Assembly: GCF_014237865.1 (NCBI RefSeq)
Contig: NZ_JACJUU010000001.1
Coordinates: forward strand, 372,001 to 436,000
DNA: 64,000 nucleotides
DNA from: Pusillimonas minor
GTDB lineage: Bacteria > Pseudomonadota > Gammaproteobacteria > Burkholderiales > Burkholderiaceae_B
Reading direction: 5' to 3'
In this document: positions 41,221 to 49,464 of the stretch, in pieces
How the letters are laid out: the number at the start of each line of letters is the position of its first letter
How positions within the stretch are numbered: position 1 is the stretch's first letter
Position numbers and translations under genes: made by a program
Notes under the pieces: model-generated
Told to the model about the DNA's origin: nothing
The model's input: the letters and a program-made list of their open reading frames with translations, nothing else
Databases searched by the model: none

Positions 41221-42582
41221 ATGCCAATATTTCAGCAACACTACGAGCGCCTCAGGTCAAAAGTCCGGCTGGGTCTTTTCAGCCGGTCTTTTTTATTGCT
41301 GGCCCTGCTCATGCTGGTCAGCCTGGGGGCATGGCTCGAAGTCTTCTTCAGCATGGAAGAAGGCCCCCGTGCCATCCAGATGGCACAACGCGTCAGCACG
41401 TCGCTCAGCATCACCCGGTCGGCGCTTATTTACGCGCCTATCGATATGCGACCTTCGCTGCTGCTCGATCTGGCCACCAAAGAAAGCCTCCGGATCCAGC
41501 CGCGCGAGCCGTCAGACGAGCTCGAGCCCTTGCCCAACTCCAACTACTGGAATCATGTCGTTGCCGAAATCAAAAACCGGCTGGGTCCCGACGCTCAGGT
41601 CATGTGGTCGGTCAACAAGGTACCCGGCATCTGGGTCAGCTTTGAAATCAACGACGACCGGTTCTGGCTGGTATTCGATCGCGAACAACTTGGGCTGGCC
41701 GCGGGCATAGAATGGTTCTGGTGGGGCGTAACCGCGCTGCTGCTGGCCCTGGTTGGGTCGGCGATCAGCGTGCGCTTTGTCAACCGGCCATTATCGCAAC
41801 TGGCCAAAGTTACGCAGCAATTGTCCCGGGGTGAAATCCCGTCGCCATTGCCCGAAGACGGGCCGCTCGAAATCCAGGAAATCAACATCGCCTTCAACCG
41901 CATGACCCAAGACTTGCGGCAAACAGAGGCAGACCGCGAAATCATGCTGGCCGGTATTTCGCACGACTTGCGCACCCCCCTGGCCCGAATGCGGCTTGAA
42001 ATCGAAATGAGCAATGTCAGCGACGAAACACGGCAAGCCATTGACCAGGATCTGGCCCAGATAGATCACAGCATTGGGCAGCTTATGGAGTACGCGCGAC
42101 CTGCAACATCGCCGCCCGAAATCGGTGTCAACGTCAGCGAAGTCCTCGAAGACCTGTTCGACCGAGAAAAATCACATACCGAAACGCTGCGTGGGCACCT
42201 TAATGGCGAAATTGCCCCGGGCCTTATCGTACGCATTGCGCCCATCGACCTGAAACGCATCGTCAGCAACCTCATCGAAAATGCACGTCGTTATGGCCGT
42301 TCACCCATCGATGACACCTGCTATATCGACCTGAACGCGTGGGCCGAGGGCAATAAAGTCATCGTACAAGTGGCTGATCGGGGTTCAGGCATTGCGCCCT
42401 CCGAAGTCCAGCGGCTGCTGCGCCCTTTCTCTCGTGGCGAAACCGCCCGCACCGGCGTCAGCGGCGCAGGGCTTGGGCTGGCGATTGTCGAACGCCTGCT
42501 GGGCCATGTCGGCGGGCGCCTCAAGCTCAGCAACCGGTCACCCAACGGTCTGGTCGCCCGCATCGAGCTGCCGCGCGGGTAA
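41221..42582 (+). CDS. envZ: EnvZ-like sensor histidine kinase
   Basis: A 453-residue membrane kinase: first membrane helix about 22-45, periplasmic sensor domain 46-164, second helix about 165-186, HAMP domain, then H248 in GISHDLRTPLAR, and the ATPase boxes NLIENARRYG, VADRGSGI and GAGLGLAIV. A TTG start at 41203 would add six residues; neither start has a good ribosome-binding sequence, and I prefer the ATG. It should phosphorylate the OmpR coded immediately upstream. The periplasmic domain is of unknown ligand. Confidence 0.92.
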   Translation: MPIFQQHYERLRSKVRLGLFSRSFLLLALLMLVSLGAWLEVFFSMEEGPRAIQMAQRVSTSLSITRSALIYAPIDMRPSLLLDLATKESLRIQPREPSDELEPLPNSNYWNHVVAEIKNRLGPDAQVMWSVNKVPGIWVSFEINDDRFWLVFDREQLGLAAGIEWFWWGVTALLLALVGSAISVRFVNRPLSQLAKVTQQLSRGEIPSPLPEDGPLEIQEINIAFNRMTQDLRQTEADREIMLAGISHDLRTPLARMRLEIEMSNVSDETRQAIDQDLAQIDHSIGQLMEYARPATSPPEIGVNVSEVLEDLFDREKSHTETLRGHLNGEIAPGLIVRIAPIDLKRIVSNLIENARRYGRSPIDDTCYIDLNAWAEGNKVIVQVADRGSGIAPSEVQRLLRPFSRGETARTGVSGAGLGLAIVERLLGHVGGRLKLSNRSPNGLVARIELPRG

Positions 42583-42594
42583 TATCAGCACCTT

Positions 42595-42620
42595 GGGCAT
42601 AACCCTGAGATGCCCTTTTT
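42595..42620 (+). terminator. intrinsic terminator after the ompR-envZ pair
   Basis: GGGCAT (42595-42600) pairs with ATGCCC (42610-42615) around a 9-base loop and is followed directly by TTTTT (42616-42620). It separates the two-component genes from ahpC. Confidence 0.72.
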
Positions 42621-42660
42621 ACACGCTTGCTTGCCTTACAATGGGCTAAAACACCCATGT

Positions 42661-42676
42661 ATCGGGCCTACCCGAT
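42661..42676 (+). promoter_or_regulatory. short hairpin in the ahpC leader
   Basis: ATCGGG (42661-42666) and CCCGAT (42671-42676) form a 6-base stem with loop CCTA, eight bases before the GGAG sequence of ahpC. A TACAAT at 42637-42642 just upstream could be a -10 box without a clear -35. Role unknown. Confidence 0.3.
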
Positions 42677-42692
42677 CACTGCAGGAGCACGC

Positions 42693-43241
42693 ATGAAAAC
42701 TGTTGGCGACAAACTCGAACCCTTCAAAGTCATCGGGGTCAAACCCGGGTTCACACACCACGAAGAAAACGGCGTTTCGGCCTTCGAGGACATCACCGAA
42801 AGCTCATTCCCGGGCAAATGGAAGGTCATTTATTTTTATCCCAAAGACTTTACTTTCGTCTGCCCGACCGAAATCATTGGTTTTAACGCGCTGTCGGCCG
42901 AATTCGACAGCCGGGACGCCATCCTCATGGGTGGGTCGTCTGACAACGAGTACGTCAAACTGGCCTGGCGCCGCGAAAGCACCGATCTCGAAAAACTGGC
43001 CCATTTCCAGTTTTCAGACACGGCAGGCGCACTGATTGACCAGTTAGGCATTCGTGAAAAACTCGAAGGCGTGGCGTTGCGCGCCACGTTTATTGTCGAC
43101 CCCGACAACGTTATCCAGCACGTATCGGTTAACAATCTGGCGGTAGGCCGCAACCCGAAAGAAATTTTGCGCACACTCGATGCCCTGCAAACCGACGAGC
43201 TGTGCGCCTGCGCACGCGAAGTGGGTGGCGAGACCCTGTAG
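42693..43241 (+). CDS. ahpC: peroxiredoxin AhpC
   Basis: A thiol peroxidase of 182 residues that reduces H2O2, organic peroxides and peroxynitrite. Peroxidatic Cys57 lies in FTFVCPTE. The C-terminus has CAC at 171-173, like the Cys174/Cys176 pair of Mycobacterium tuberculosis AhpC, which is recycled by AhpD and not AhpF. Neither ahpD nor ahpF is nearby. The ATG follows GCAGGAGC. It converges with ispF, 15 bases apart, with no clear terminator between. Confidence 0.93.
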   Translation: MKTVGDKLEPFKVIGVKPGFTHHEENGVSAFEDITESSFPGKWKVIYFYPKDFTFVCPTEIIGFNALSAEFDSRDAILMGGSSDNEYVKLAWRRESTDLEKLAHFQFSDTAGALIDQLGIREKLEGVALRATFIVDPDNVIQHVSVNNLAVGRNPKEILRTLDALQTDELCACAREVGGETL

Positions 43242-43256
43242 AGCCCTGTAGGGCCG

Positions 43257-43748
43257 TTAGCCGTCGAGCGGCAACAGCAAGGCAACGGCGTTGGCGGCAA
43301 TACCCTCTTTGCGGCCCAGATGCCCCAGGCCCTCGTTGGTTTTGGCCTTCAGGTTTACCTGTGAAGCCTCAAGGCCCAGGTCTTGGGTAATGCACTGCAC
43401 CATGGCGCCAATGTACGGCGCCATTTTAGGCGCCTGCGCATGAATCGTGGCGTCAATATTACCCACCTGCCAACCCGCGGCCCTAACCCTGGCGTAGGCT
43501 TCGCGCAGTAAAACGCGGCTGTCGGCCCCTTTATAGGCCGGGTCGGTGTCAGGGAAATGACGGCCAATATCGCCCAGACCGGCACCGCCCAGCAGGGCGT
43601 CTGTTAAGGCGTGCAACAGTACATCGGCATCAGAGTGACCTGCCAGGCCCTTGTCGTAAGGGACACTGACCCCGCCTATGATCAAGGGGCGCCCTTGCAC
43701 CAATGCATGCACGTCGAACCCTTGCCCTACCCGAAACGGCAATTTCAT
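43257..43748 (-). CDS. ispF: 2-C-methyl-D-erythritol 2,4-cyclodiphosphate synthase
   Basis: IspF closes the cyclodiphosphate ring in the MEP isoprenoid pathway. The 163-residue protein has the zinc ligands D12 and H14 in GQGFDVHAL, and [17 protein letters not shown], with the family C-terminus. The start at 43748 makes an ATGA overlap with the ispD stop; another ATG at 43754 is possible. It forms a two-gene unit with ispD. Confidence 0.97.
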   Translation of the reverse strand: MKLPFRVGQGFDVHALVQGRPLIIGGVSVPYDKGLAGHSDADVLLHALTDALLGGAGLGDIGRHFPDTDPAYKGADSRVLLREAYARVRAAGWQVGNIDATIHAQAPKMAPYIGAMVQCITQDLGLEASQVNLKAKTNEGLGHLGRKEGIAANAVALLLPLDG

Positions 43749-44488
43749 AACCATTTTTCCATCAGTTCAAAATCTTCAGGCCAGGTGACCTTGAAATTAC
43801 GCACCGACCCGGCCACAAGCCGTGGCGCAACACCCAGCAGTTCTACCGCTGACGCTTCGTCGGTAATGTCTTTATTACTTTGCAGTGCTGCCTGAAGCGC
43901 GCACAGCAACACGCCAGCCTGGAACATTTGCGGCGTTTGCGCCAGCCACAGGCCGTCGCGCGACACCGTTTGCGCCACCACAGCCACTGCCGGCTGGGCC
44001 GCAGGCGCTGCCCCCGTCAAGACGCAGGTTTCGGGAACCGGTTGTGCGCCGGCTCTTTTGACCGTGTCGGGTACCGGCTGGGCCAGCAACGCGCCCTGGC
44101 CCTCGGCCAGACAAACATCGATAAGCCGCGACAGCGCCGGCAGGGGCAAGCCAGGCCTTGCCGCGTCGTGGACCAATACCCAATCGTCGTGGGCAAGGTC
44201 GGCATCTTCGAGAGCGGCCAGCACGGTATGTGCGCGGCTGGGGCCACCGCAAGGCCGAAACACCGTGCGATCAAGACCCTGCAACGCTGCAGCGGCCTGG
44301 GGGTCAGCGGCCGATACCGCCACCCTGACCTGATCAACGCGCGAATCGGCCAGCAAAGCCTCGACAGCCCAGCGAAGCATGGGCTTACCTTGTAGCAAAC
44401 GATACTGCTTGGGCTGATCGGCCGGGTCGCGCTGTGCGCGTTGACCCACACCTGCAGCAGGCACGATGGCAATAATTTTCTTGGACAT
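43745..44488 (-). CDS. ispD: 2-C-methyl-D-erythritol 4-phosphate cytidylyltransferase
   Basis: IspD joins CTP and MEP, the third step of the MEP pathway. The 247-residue protein has the cytidylyltransferase start [14 protein letters not shown], then [12 protein letters not shown], and [10 protein letters not shown] in the middle. The ATG at 44488 is preceded by a weak site; the coding start lies 16 bases from the mfd start on the other strand. About 10-15 residues longer than E. coli IspD, in a loop around residues 135-155. Confidence 0.96.
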   Translation of the reverse strand: MSKKIIAIVPAAGVGQRAQRDPADQPKQYRLLQGKPMLRWAVEALLADSRVDQVRVAVSAADPQAAAALQGLDRTVFRPCGGPSRAHTVLAALEDADLAHDDWVLVHDAARPGLPLPALSRLIDVCLAEGQGALLAQPVPDTVKRAGAQPVPETCVLTGAAPAAQPAVAVVAQTVSRDGLWLAQTPQMFQAGVLLCALQAALQSNKDITDEASAVELLGVAPRLVAGSVRNFKVTWPEDFELMEKWL

Positions 44489-44500
44489 AGAAAGAGATTT

Positions 44501-44506
44501 TATAAT
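44501..44506 (+). promoter_or_regulatory. consensus -10 box overlapping the mfd start
   Basis: TATAAT matches the sigma-70 -10 consensus exactly, and its last two bases are the A and T of the ATG at 44505. No good -35 lies at 16-18 bases. If used, transcription would begin near 44513, after that ATG, so translation would need the ATG at 44517. Confidence 0.35.
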
Positions 44507-47500
44507 GGCTGCCACGATGTCGACACAAACCATTTCCCCCGCCCGTCCGGCGCACCCCACTCAGCTTCCCGGCACCCCGGGTTTAATCAACGCCCTCAAG
44601 CCTGGTCAGCGCTATGTCATAGGCGCGCCGCCCGGCTCGGGAGACGCGTGGTTGCTGGCCGACCTGGCGAAAACGGCGGGCAAAACACTCCTGGTGCTTT
44701 GCGCCGACCCGCTTGCCGCGCAGCGTATTGCCGAAGAGGCCGTGCGTTTCAGCCCCGGCCTGCGCGTGCGCCAGTTGCCAGACTGGGAAACCCTCCCCTA
44801 CGATAGTTTTTCACCCCACCAAGACCTGATATCAGAACGCCTCGAAACGCTGCATGCCCTCATGAACAATGAGGTCGATATCATTACCGTGCCTGTCAGC
44901 ACAGCGCTCTACCGGCTTGCACCCCCGTCTTTCCTTGCTGCCTACACCTTTTCGTTCAAACAAGGCGACAAGCTGAACGAAGAAAGCCTGCGCCAGCAGC
45001 TTACGCTGGCCAATTATGCGCATGTCACGCAAGTGACCGCGCCAGGCGAGTTCTGCATCCGTGGCGGCCTGATCGACCTGTTCCCGATGGGCTCGGCCGT
45101 TCCCTACCGAATCGACCTGTTCGACGACGAAATCGAGTCCATCCGCAGCTTCGATGTCGATACGCAGCGCAGTATTTATCCGGTTCGCGAGGTTCGTCTG
45201 TTGCCAGGGCGAGAATTCCCCATGGACGAAGGCGCTCGAACCCAGTTCCGGGCACGGTTTCGCGAGGTCTTTGAAGGCGACCCGTCACGTGCACTGCCGT
45301 ATAAAGATATCGGCAACGGCATTGCCTTTGCGGGGGTAGAGTACTACCTGCCTCTGTTCTTCGAACAAACCGCCACACTGTTCGATTACCTGAAAGGCGA
45401 CACGCTGACCGTCACTATCGGCAACATCGAGGGGGCCATCCAGCACTTTGCCCAAGATACGCAAAGCCGCTATCAGTTCTTGAAAAGTGATCGCGAGCGC
45501 CCGGTTTTGCCGCCGGGCGAGCTGTTTTTGGGTACCGAGGCTTTATTTGGCGCACTCAAGAATTTTGCCCGACTAGCCATTACGTCCGAATCAACACACC
45601 CCGACTTTGCCCCGGCACCTGCCGTGGCCGTCGCGCGCCGCGCCGAAGACCCGGTTGCCCGCCTGCGGGCGCTCGTCAGCGCAGGGGATACACGCGTTGT
45701 TTTATGCGCCGATTCGGCCGGCCGACGCGAGACGCTGCTGCAAATGCTAGAAGAGTTCGACCTGCAGCCCAACGCAGGCGCCGACAACCTGCACGATGCT
45801 TTCGCACTGAACGCGCCGTTTTGCATCACTGTTGCCCCGCTGACCACCGGGTTTGCTATCCCGGCCCGCGCACTCACCCTGCTGACCGAAAACGACCTGT
45901 ATCCGGCAGTGGCACATGCCCCGCGCCGCAGTAGTCGGCGTGGTGGCGAAAGCAGCAATGCCGAGGCCATGGTGCGCGATCTGTCCGAATTGCGCGAAGG
46001 CGATCCGGTAGTACATGTACAACACGGTATCGGGCGCTATCATGGCTTGGTCGACATGGACCTTGGCGAAGGGAAAATGGAGTTCCTTCATCTTGAGTAC
46101 GCGTCGGGCAGCACACTTTATGTACCCGTGTCGCAACTGCACCTTATTGCCCGCTATAGTGGCGCCGACCCCGACCAGGCACCCCTGCACCAATTGGGCA
46201 GCGGGCAATGGGATAAAGCCCGGCGCAAGGCCGCCAAACAAGTCCGTGATGCCGCCGCCGAGCTCTTGGCCCTTTACGCCATACGCGCTGCCCGCGAAGG
46301 CTACGCCTTCAAGTTGCCGCTCAACGACTATCAGGCATTTGCCGAAGGCTTTGGCTTCGAAGAAACGCCAGACCAGGCCGCCGCCATCGAAGCCGTCCTG
46401 AACGACATGACTTCGGGACGCCCGATGGACCGCCTGGTATGCGGCGATGTAGGCTTTGGTAAAACCGAAGTCGCATTAAGGGCCGCGTTTCTGGCCGTGG
46501 CCAACGGCAAGCAGGTTGCCCTGCTCTGCCCCACGACACTGTTGGCCGAACAGCATGCCCAGACGTTTGCAGACCGTTTCGCCGATTGGCCGGTAAAGGT
46601 CGTCGAACTGTCGCGGTTCCGTTCCACGAAAGAAGTCAACGCGGCATTGGCCGGCCTGGGCGACGGCACCGTCGATATTGTCATTGGTACACACAAAATA
46701 TTGTCCAAAGACGTTGTTTTCAAACGTCTTGGCCTGGTCATTATCGATGAAGAACACCGCTTTGGCGTGCGCCAGAAAGAAGCCCTGAAAGCGCTGCGTG
46801 CCGAGGTCGACGTTTTGACGCTGACCGCCACGCCCATCCCCCGCACGCTGGGTATGTCGCTCGAAGGCATTCGCGACTTCTCGGTCATTGCCACTGCGCC
46901 GCAGAAGCGCCTGGCTATTAAAACGTTTGTACGCCGCGAAGACGGCAGTACCATCCGCGAGGCGCTGCTGCGCGAACTGAAACGAGGCGGGCAGGTTTAC
47001 TTCTTGCACAACGAAGTCGAGACCATTCATAACCGGCGGGCTCGCCTTGAAGAACTCGTGCCCGAAGCGCGCATTGCCGTGGCGCATGGCCAAATGCCCG
47101 AGCGCGAGCTTGAGCAAGTCATGAAAGGCTTTTACCAGCAAAAGTACAACGTCTTGCTGTGCACCACCATTATCGAAACCGGCATCGACGTACCCACGGC
47201 CAACACCATCGTCATCCACCGCGCCGATCGCCTGGGGTTGGCCCAGCTGCACCAGTTGCGCGGGCGTGTTGGCCGTTCGCACCACCAGGCCTACGCGTAC
47301 TTGTTAACGCCAGGCGAAGATGCCATCACCACCAATGCTAAAAAGCGGCTGGAAGCCATTCAATCGATGGAAGACCTTGGCGCCGGTTTTTACCTGGCCA
47401 TGCACGACCTTGAAATTCGGGGTACGGGTGAAGTTCTAGGTGAGTCGCAGTCCGGCAATATCCACGAAGTGGGCTTTGCCATGTATTCGGAAATGCTCAA

Positions 47501-48017
47501 CACCGCGGTCAGGGCCTTAAAGGCGGGCGAAGAGCCCGACCTTGAGTCACCCTTTGCCGCCAAATGCGAAGTAAACCTGCACACCCCCGCCCTGCTGCCT
47601 GCCGACTACTGCCCCGATGTGCACGCACGGCTGGGCCTGTACAAAAAGTTGTCGCATGCCAATCACGAAGATGACCTGATCACTTTGCAAGAAGAGCTGA
47701 TTGACCGCTACGGCAAACTGCCGGAGCCCGCGCAAATGCTGCTGGCAACGCACCGCTTGCGCCTTGAGGCCGAAGCGCTGGGTATTGTGAAGATCGATGC
47801 CAGTGAGAACGCAGCGCTTGTGCAGTTCTCGGCCAAGCCCAATGTCGACCCTTTGCGTATCATTCAACTGGTGCAAACCCAGCGCAATGTAAAACTCGCA
47901 GGGCAAGACAAGCTCAAGGTCGAGTTCAAGGCAGCGGGCAGCACGTCCAAAGAGCTCACCAACCCGGTCAACACCCGTATCAACGCATTGCGTGGCATTA
48001 TGCGGTCGTTGCATTAA
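44505..48017 (+). CDS. mfd: transcription-repair coupling factor Mfd
   Basis: Mfd removes RNA polymerase stalled at DNA damage and recruits UvrA. The 1170-residue protein has the UvrB-like N-terminal domains (DWETLPYDSFSPHQD), the RNA polymerase interaction domain near residues 480-560 (LREGDPVVHVQHGIGRY), the RecG-like motor with Walker A GDVGFGKT and DEEHRFG, and the TRG and C-terminal domains. The first in-frame ATGs are at 44466, 44505 and 44517; I give 44505, but 44517 is plausible (see the -10 box). Length is normal. Confidence 0.97.
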   Translation: MAATMSTQTISPARPAHPTQLPGTPGLINALKPGQRYVIGAPPGSGDAWLLADLAKTAGKTLLVLCADPLAAQRIAEEAVRFSPGLRVRQLPDWETLPYDSFSPHQDLISERLETLHALMNNEVDIITVPVSTALYRLAPPSFLAAYTFSFKQGDKLNEESLRQQLTLANYAHVTQVTAPGEFCIRGGLIDLFPMGSAVPYRIDLFDDEIESIRSFDVDTQRSIYPVREVRLLPGREFPMDEGARTQFRARFREVFEGDPSRALPYKDIGNGIAFAGVEYYLPLFFEQTATLFDYLKGDTLTVTIGNIEGAIQHFAQDTQSRYQFLKSDRERPVLPPGELFLGTEALFGALKNFARLAITSESTHPDFAPAPAVAVARRAEDPVARLRALVSAGDTRVVLCADSAGRRETLLQMLEEFDLQPNAGADNLHDAFALNAPFCITVAPLTTGFAIPARALTLLTENDLYPAVAHAPRRSSRRGGESSNAEAMVRDLSELREGDPVVHVQHGIGRYHGLVDMDLGEGKMEFLHLEYASGSTLYVPVSQLHLIARYSGADPDQAPLHQLGSGQWDKARRKAAKQVRDAAAELLALYAIRAAREGYAFKLPLNDYQAFAEGFGFEETPDQAAAIEAVLNDMTSGRPMDRLVCGDVGFGKTEVALRAAFLAVANGKQVALLCPTTLLAEQHAQTFADRFADWPVKVVELSRFRSTKEVNAALAGLGDGTVDIVIGTHKILSKDVVFKRLGLVIIDEEHRFGVRQKEALKALRAEVDVLTLTATPIPRTLGMSLEGIRDFSVIATAPQKRLAIKTFVRREDGSTIREALLRELKRGGQVYFLHNEVETIHNRRARLEELVPEARIAVAHGQMPERELEQVMKGFYQQKYNVLLCTTIIETGIDVPTANTIVIHRADRLGLAQLHQLRGRVGRSHHQAYAYLLTPGEDAITTNAKKRLEAIQSMEDLGAGFYLAMHDLEIRGTGEVLGESQSGNIHEVGFAMYSEMLNTAVRALKAGEEPDLESPFAAKCEVNLHTPALLPADYCPDVHARLGLYKKLSHANHEDDLITLQEELIDRYGKLPEPAQMLLATHRLRLEAEALGIVKIDASENAALVQFSAKPNVDPLRIIQLVQTQRNVKLAGQDKLKVEFKAAGSTSKELTNPVNTRINALRGIMRSLH

Positions 48018-48027
48018 CCCGGGCACG

Positions 48028-48053
48028 CACCTGGCACCTGGCACCTGGCACCT
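48028..48053. repeat. 7-base tandem repeat between mfd and serB
   Basis: CACCTGG is repeated three times (48028-48034, 48035-48041, 48042-48048), followed by a partial copy CACCT. It follows the mfd stop by ten bases. Confidence 0.85.
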
Positions 48054-48080
48054 AATCATTTTTATTCGCCGTTATTCATC

Positions 48081-48938
48081 ATGACTCACCTCGTCCTTCA
48101 AGCGCCCACACTCGACAACCTGCGCGTCGAAAAAATTGCAGCGCTGGCCCAAGCCGCCTCGCTCAAGCCCATTAACAACACGGCGGTCAAGCTGCAAGAT
48201 ATCGACGCAAGCGCCCGCGCCGACATTGCAGCGCAATGTCACGACCTGGGGATTGATGCCGCATTTCTCGACACCGTTCGCCCACTGGCCGAATGCAAAA
48301 TTCTGGCCATGGACATGGACTCAACGCTGATCAACATCGAGTGTATTGACGAGATTGCCGATATGGTGGGGCGTAAGGCCGAAGTGTCGGCCATCACCGA
48401 AGCGGCCATGCGTGGCGAGATCAAAGACTTTTCTGAAAGCCTGCGGCGGCGTGTAGCGCTGCTTGAGGGCGTTACGGTTGACGCCCTTGAGCGCGTTTAT
48501 TCAGAGCGACTTCAGTTGAATGCCGGCGCCGAGAAACTAATTAAAACCGTTCAGGCCGCAGGGTTGAAAACCATGCTGGTGTCGGGCGGTTTTACCTTGT
48601 TTACCGAAAGGCTGAAAGCGCGCCTGGGGCTGGACGAGGCCCATGCCAATACGCTTGAAATTGTTAACGGCAAGCTGACCGGACGCGTGTTGGGCCCGAT
48701 TGTCGACGCCCAGGGCAAGGCCGACTACCTGACCGCACTGGCCCAACGAACCGGTGCAGCGTCAACGCAAATTATTGCCATGGGTGACGGCGCCAACGAC
48801 CTGAAAATGCTGTCTTTGGCCGAGTATTCGGTGGCTTACCGTGCCAAGCCGGTTGTGCGTGAACAAGCCAACTTTGCGTTGAGCTTTTGTGGCCTTGATG
48901 CCGTGCTTAACTGGTTTTGCCCGGCCGGTGCCGCATAA
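48081..48938 (+). CDS. serB: phosphoserine phosphatase
   Basis: SerB makes L-serine in the last step of the phosphorylated pathway. The 285-residue protein has a short ACT-like N-terminal part (1-70), then the HAD catalytic motif D78-M-D80-S-T82, LVSGGF in motif II, and GDGANDLKML in motif IV. Length is a little over 20 residues less than E. coli SerB because of the shorter N-terminal domain. It overlaps the DUF2818 gene, on the other strand, by 32 bases. Confidence 0.96.
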   Translation: MTHLVLQAPTLDNLRVEKIAALAQAASLKPINNTAVKLQDIDASARADIAAQCHDLGIDAAFLDTVRPLAECKILAMDMDSTLINIECIDEIADMVGRKAEVSAITEAAMRGEIKDFSESLRRRVALLEGVTVDALERVYSERLQLNAGAEKLIKTVQAAGLKTMLVSGGFTLFTERLKARLGLDEAHANTLEIVNGKLTGRVLGPIVDAQGKADYLTALAQRTGAASTQIIAMGDGANDLKMLSLAEYSVAYRAKPVVREQANFALSFCGLDAVLNWFCPAGAA

Positions 48939-49455
48939 GGTAGCGGTAAACATACCCGGGGTACGCCATTACCAAAAACAAGCTAAGCGTAATGGCGTAG
49001 AACTCCCAACCCTGAACAAATACATTGCCCATGCTGGCCTCGAAGGCAAAGGCCAACACACCCACCAGCGCATAAAACACCAGCACTTCTACAAGGCGGT
49101 CGAAAAACGATTTGCCCGCAGCCGGCGTAGACGCCATTTCGCTGGCGCTGCGCCTGGCCACAACGCTAGGGTAAGCCATGAGGGCCACCACTAAAACCAG
49201 CAATATCGCTACGCGCAGCAGCATGCCGATGGGGGACATCAGGCCCTGACCCACCCACCATAAAGTACCTGCACCCAGGCCCGCCAGTACAACAAAAAAC
49301 AACAGCGACTCGAACCAGCGCATGGGCCCTTGTGCAAAGCGCCCGCCTGGCGCCGCCCAAGGCAGCACCAGCAGGGGCTTGTGTGTGGCAAACGGCAAAT
49401 TGGCCGTTACCAACGAGAGCAAAATCAGTAGAACGATTGCCAGTGTTTGATCCAT
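48907..49455 (-). CDS. DUF2818-like membrane protein with an internal expansion
   Basis: A 182-residue membrane protein at the end of the nuo run, ten bases after nuoN. The N-terminus (MDQTLAIVLLILLSLVTANLPF) and C-terminus (WEFYAITLSLFLVMAYPGYVYRYL) match DUF2818, an uncharacterised family near betaproteobacterial nuo genes that is typically about 100 residues long (from memory). Here an extra stretch of about 80 residues with two further hydrophobic segments (47-69 and 76-99) separates them. Hydrophobic segments: 1-22, 47-69, 76-99, 117-141, 149-172. A complex I accessory role is a guess from position. Confidence 0.8.
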   Translation of the reverse strand: MDQTLAIVLLILLSLVTANLPFATHKPLLVLPWAAPGGRFAQGPMRWFESLLFFVVLAGLGAGTLWWVGQGLMSPIGMLLRVAILLVLVVALMAYPSVVARRSASEMASTPAAGKSFFDRLVEVLVFYALVGVLAFAFEASMGNVFVQGWEFYAITLSLFLVMAYPGYVYRYLMRHRPGKTS

Positions 49456-49464
49456 GGTGGTGAC

